Positions 63,111-64,000 of a DNA stretch of 64,000 bases are shown here, one piece after another; position 1 is the first letter of the stretch; every line of letters starts with the position of its first letter. A model generated the notes under the pieces. The model was not told where the DNA came from. It saw only the letters and a list, made by a program, of their open reading frames with translations, and did no database searches. Both the position numbers and the translations under genes were made by a program. Source of the stretch: Cognatundibacterium jejuense (GTDB lineage Bacteria > Pseudomonadota > Gammaproteobacteria > Burkholderiales > Burkholderiaceae_D); assembly GCF_014284255.1 (NCBI RefSeq), contig NZ_JACOFV010000002.1, positions 1 to 64,000 of the forward strand. The letters are read 5' to 3'.

Positions 63111-63624
63111 GTACTTCCATTCATTCTTTTAGAGACAGATATCTTTTTTACGCAGAAAAAAATAAAAACCGAAGATCGCCATCTTCGCAGAGTTCACTTC
63201 AATTACAAAATAATTTCTTTATAGAAATTTTTCTTCGCAATATTTAAAGCCCTTAAAAAATAATTAAAGAATGCTTAAAAAATTTCGCACACGAATTGAG
63301 GCATATTTTTTTCTCTCGAAAATTAAATTTAGCTTAATCAAAGCCAAATACAACAAGAAGTTTTGATATTTTCGAATGTCTTTTTCTTGTAACAAATCTT
63401 TCTTAGGATGCGAGCCATCATAAGAAAAACAAAATTAATTAGAAAAATTAAATTCATCATTTTTAAATAAATTTGAATTCGATCAAACGCGAGTTACCGA
63501 GTTGATGATGAAAAATTTTTAATTTGATGAAGGAAATTTTTAAGCCAAATAATTTTTTGCTTCACAACTATTTATTTGATGTTGCGGTTTTTAAATCTTC
63601 ACTTATTTCAACCTAGGATTATTT
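63111..63624. other. 514-base divergent regulatory region
   Basis: No gene. The very AT-rich stretch separates the two-component operon from the TonB receptor and contains the CTTAA repeat array. I see no clear Fur box. Confidence 0.5.
63252..63278. promoter_or_regulatory. Three phased CTTAA-type repeats (OmpR-family binding array)
   Basis: CTTAA at 63252, ATTAA at 63263 and CTTAA at 63274 lie exactly 11 bases apart. PmrA/QseB-type regulators bind YTTAA-N6-YTTAA direct repeats, so this is a candidate site for the adjacent regulator. AT-rich background makes chance matches possible. Confidence 0.55.
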
Positions 63625-64000
63625 ATGTCTAAAGCAATTCCGTTTCCTAAGCGCTATTTAAGCCATGCGTTATCTGTTTCATTGTTATCTATCGCTGCTC
63701 CGCATGTTGTGTTTGCTCAAGAGTCAGTGAATCTCGGTGCAGTAGGTGCGCAAACAGGCGCTGGTCAGATCGTTGAAGTGACTGCTAAACGTGATTCAGT
63801 TGCTGCGGTAGCGCCAACGCAAGCGAATTTGACTGCGACGCAACCACAATCTGTGATTTCACGTGCCTATATTGAACAATCTGTCGCGCCAACGGGCAAC
63901 TTCAACACGATCGCAGGCATCTCACCAGGTGCATCAACACAGCCATCCTCAAATGGCCCTGGCGCAGCGGATACCAAAACTGTATTGCGCGGGTTTCAGG
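63625..64000 (+). CDS. TonB-dependent receptor, N-terminal part (cut by window end)
   Basis: The frame is open to the window end (125 residues). A signal peptide, SKAIPFPKRYLSHALSVSLL ending VVFA-QE, is followed by a linker with VEVTAKRDS. A plug-domain start follows: QSVISRAYIEQSVAPTGNFNTIAGISPGAST, where IS...YIE is the common pre-plug sequence, then DTKTVLRGFQ (L-R-G-F). Outer-membrane uptake of a siderophore, vitamin or sugar is expected; the ligand cannot be told. AGGA lies six bases before ATG 63625. The gene is divergent from the two-component operon, which may control it. Confidence 0.87.
   Translation, partial: MSKAIPFPKRYLSHALSVSLLSIAAPHVVFAQESVNLGAVGAQTGAGQIVEVTAKRDSVAAVAPTQANLTATQPQSVISRAYIEQSVAPTGNFNTIAGISPGASTQPSSNGPGAADTKTVLRGFQ

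Noticed and set aside
1-64000. tRNA, rRNA, integrase or attachment sites
   Set aside because: Reading both strands I found no T-loop/anticodon-like tRNA pattern, no rRNA segments and no integrase gene. A tRNAscan run would be needed to exclude them fully.

Overview
The window reads as chromosomal DNA of a free-living Gram-negative betaproteobacterium, most likely of the Oxalobacteraceae (Undibacterium/Herminiimonas type). This rests on gene families and general protein flavour (Kdo/heptose LPS genes, NsrR-Hmp, RND efflux, QseBC-like two-component system, TonB receptor), on moderate base composition judged by eye, and not on any database comparison. I see no rRNA, tRNA, CRISPR array or complete mobile element.

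Layout. 1-9255: cell-surface polysaccharide block on the + strand. It holds the 3' end of rmlD, a GT2 glycosyltransferase, an SDR epimerase/reductase, a small initiating sugar-phosphate transferase, a WbpM-like 4,6-dehydratase, phosphomannomutase/phosphoglucomutase, waaC and waaA. Together these supply and start an O-antigen-type glycan and build the LPS inner core. 9311-11968: a cobalamin-riboswitch-like leader followed by the B12-dependent ribonucleotide reductase nrdJ. 12062-18014: mostly minus-strand accessory genes (Dabb protein, two GNATs, two MFS carriers), with an XRE regulator divergent from the second carrier. 18468-28495: housekeeping and single genes (polysaccharide deacetylase, DUF2252, guaC, TonB-domain lipoprotein, cheW, tcdA, hemerythrin, pdxH, MGDG-synthase-like glycosyltransferase plus a small membrane protein).

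28612-33792: a membrane protein, then a stress regulon in which four near-identical palindromes (ACCRAYTARTYGGT) mark the promoters of a DJ-1/PfpI gene, a double-cupin/TetR operon and an unrecognised gene. I infer that the TetR protein binds them. 34070-41489: accessory region with a decayed IS30-family transposase, an orphan membrane-anchored MutS-like ATPase, and a three-gene SMC-kleisin-KITE operon resembling MksFEB but without the nuclease subunit (MksG/JetD). This is the most unusual gene system here.

41642-55451: an EmrB-type MFS carrier, a DUF3667 protein, an NO-response group (hmp-nsrR with NsrR-like boxes, and a DksA/TraR-type zinc finger nearby), a chemoreceptor, a POT peptide transporter and an RND efflux pair. 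55718-64000: an alpha/beta hydrolase, leucine dehydrogenase, a GNAT, an atypical response-regulator/TPR plus mini-kinase pair, an 8-bp tandem repeat, a QseBC/PmrAB-like two-component system with three 11-bp-phased CTTAA-type repeats in its promoter region, and the start of a TonB-dependent receptor cut by the window end.
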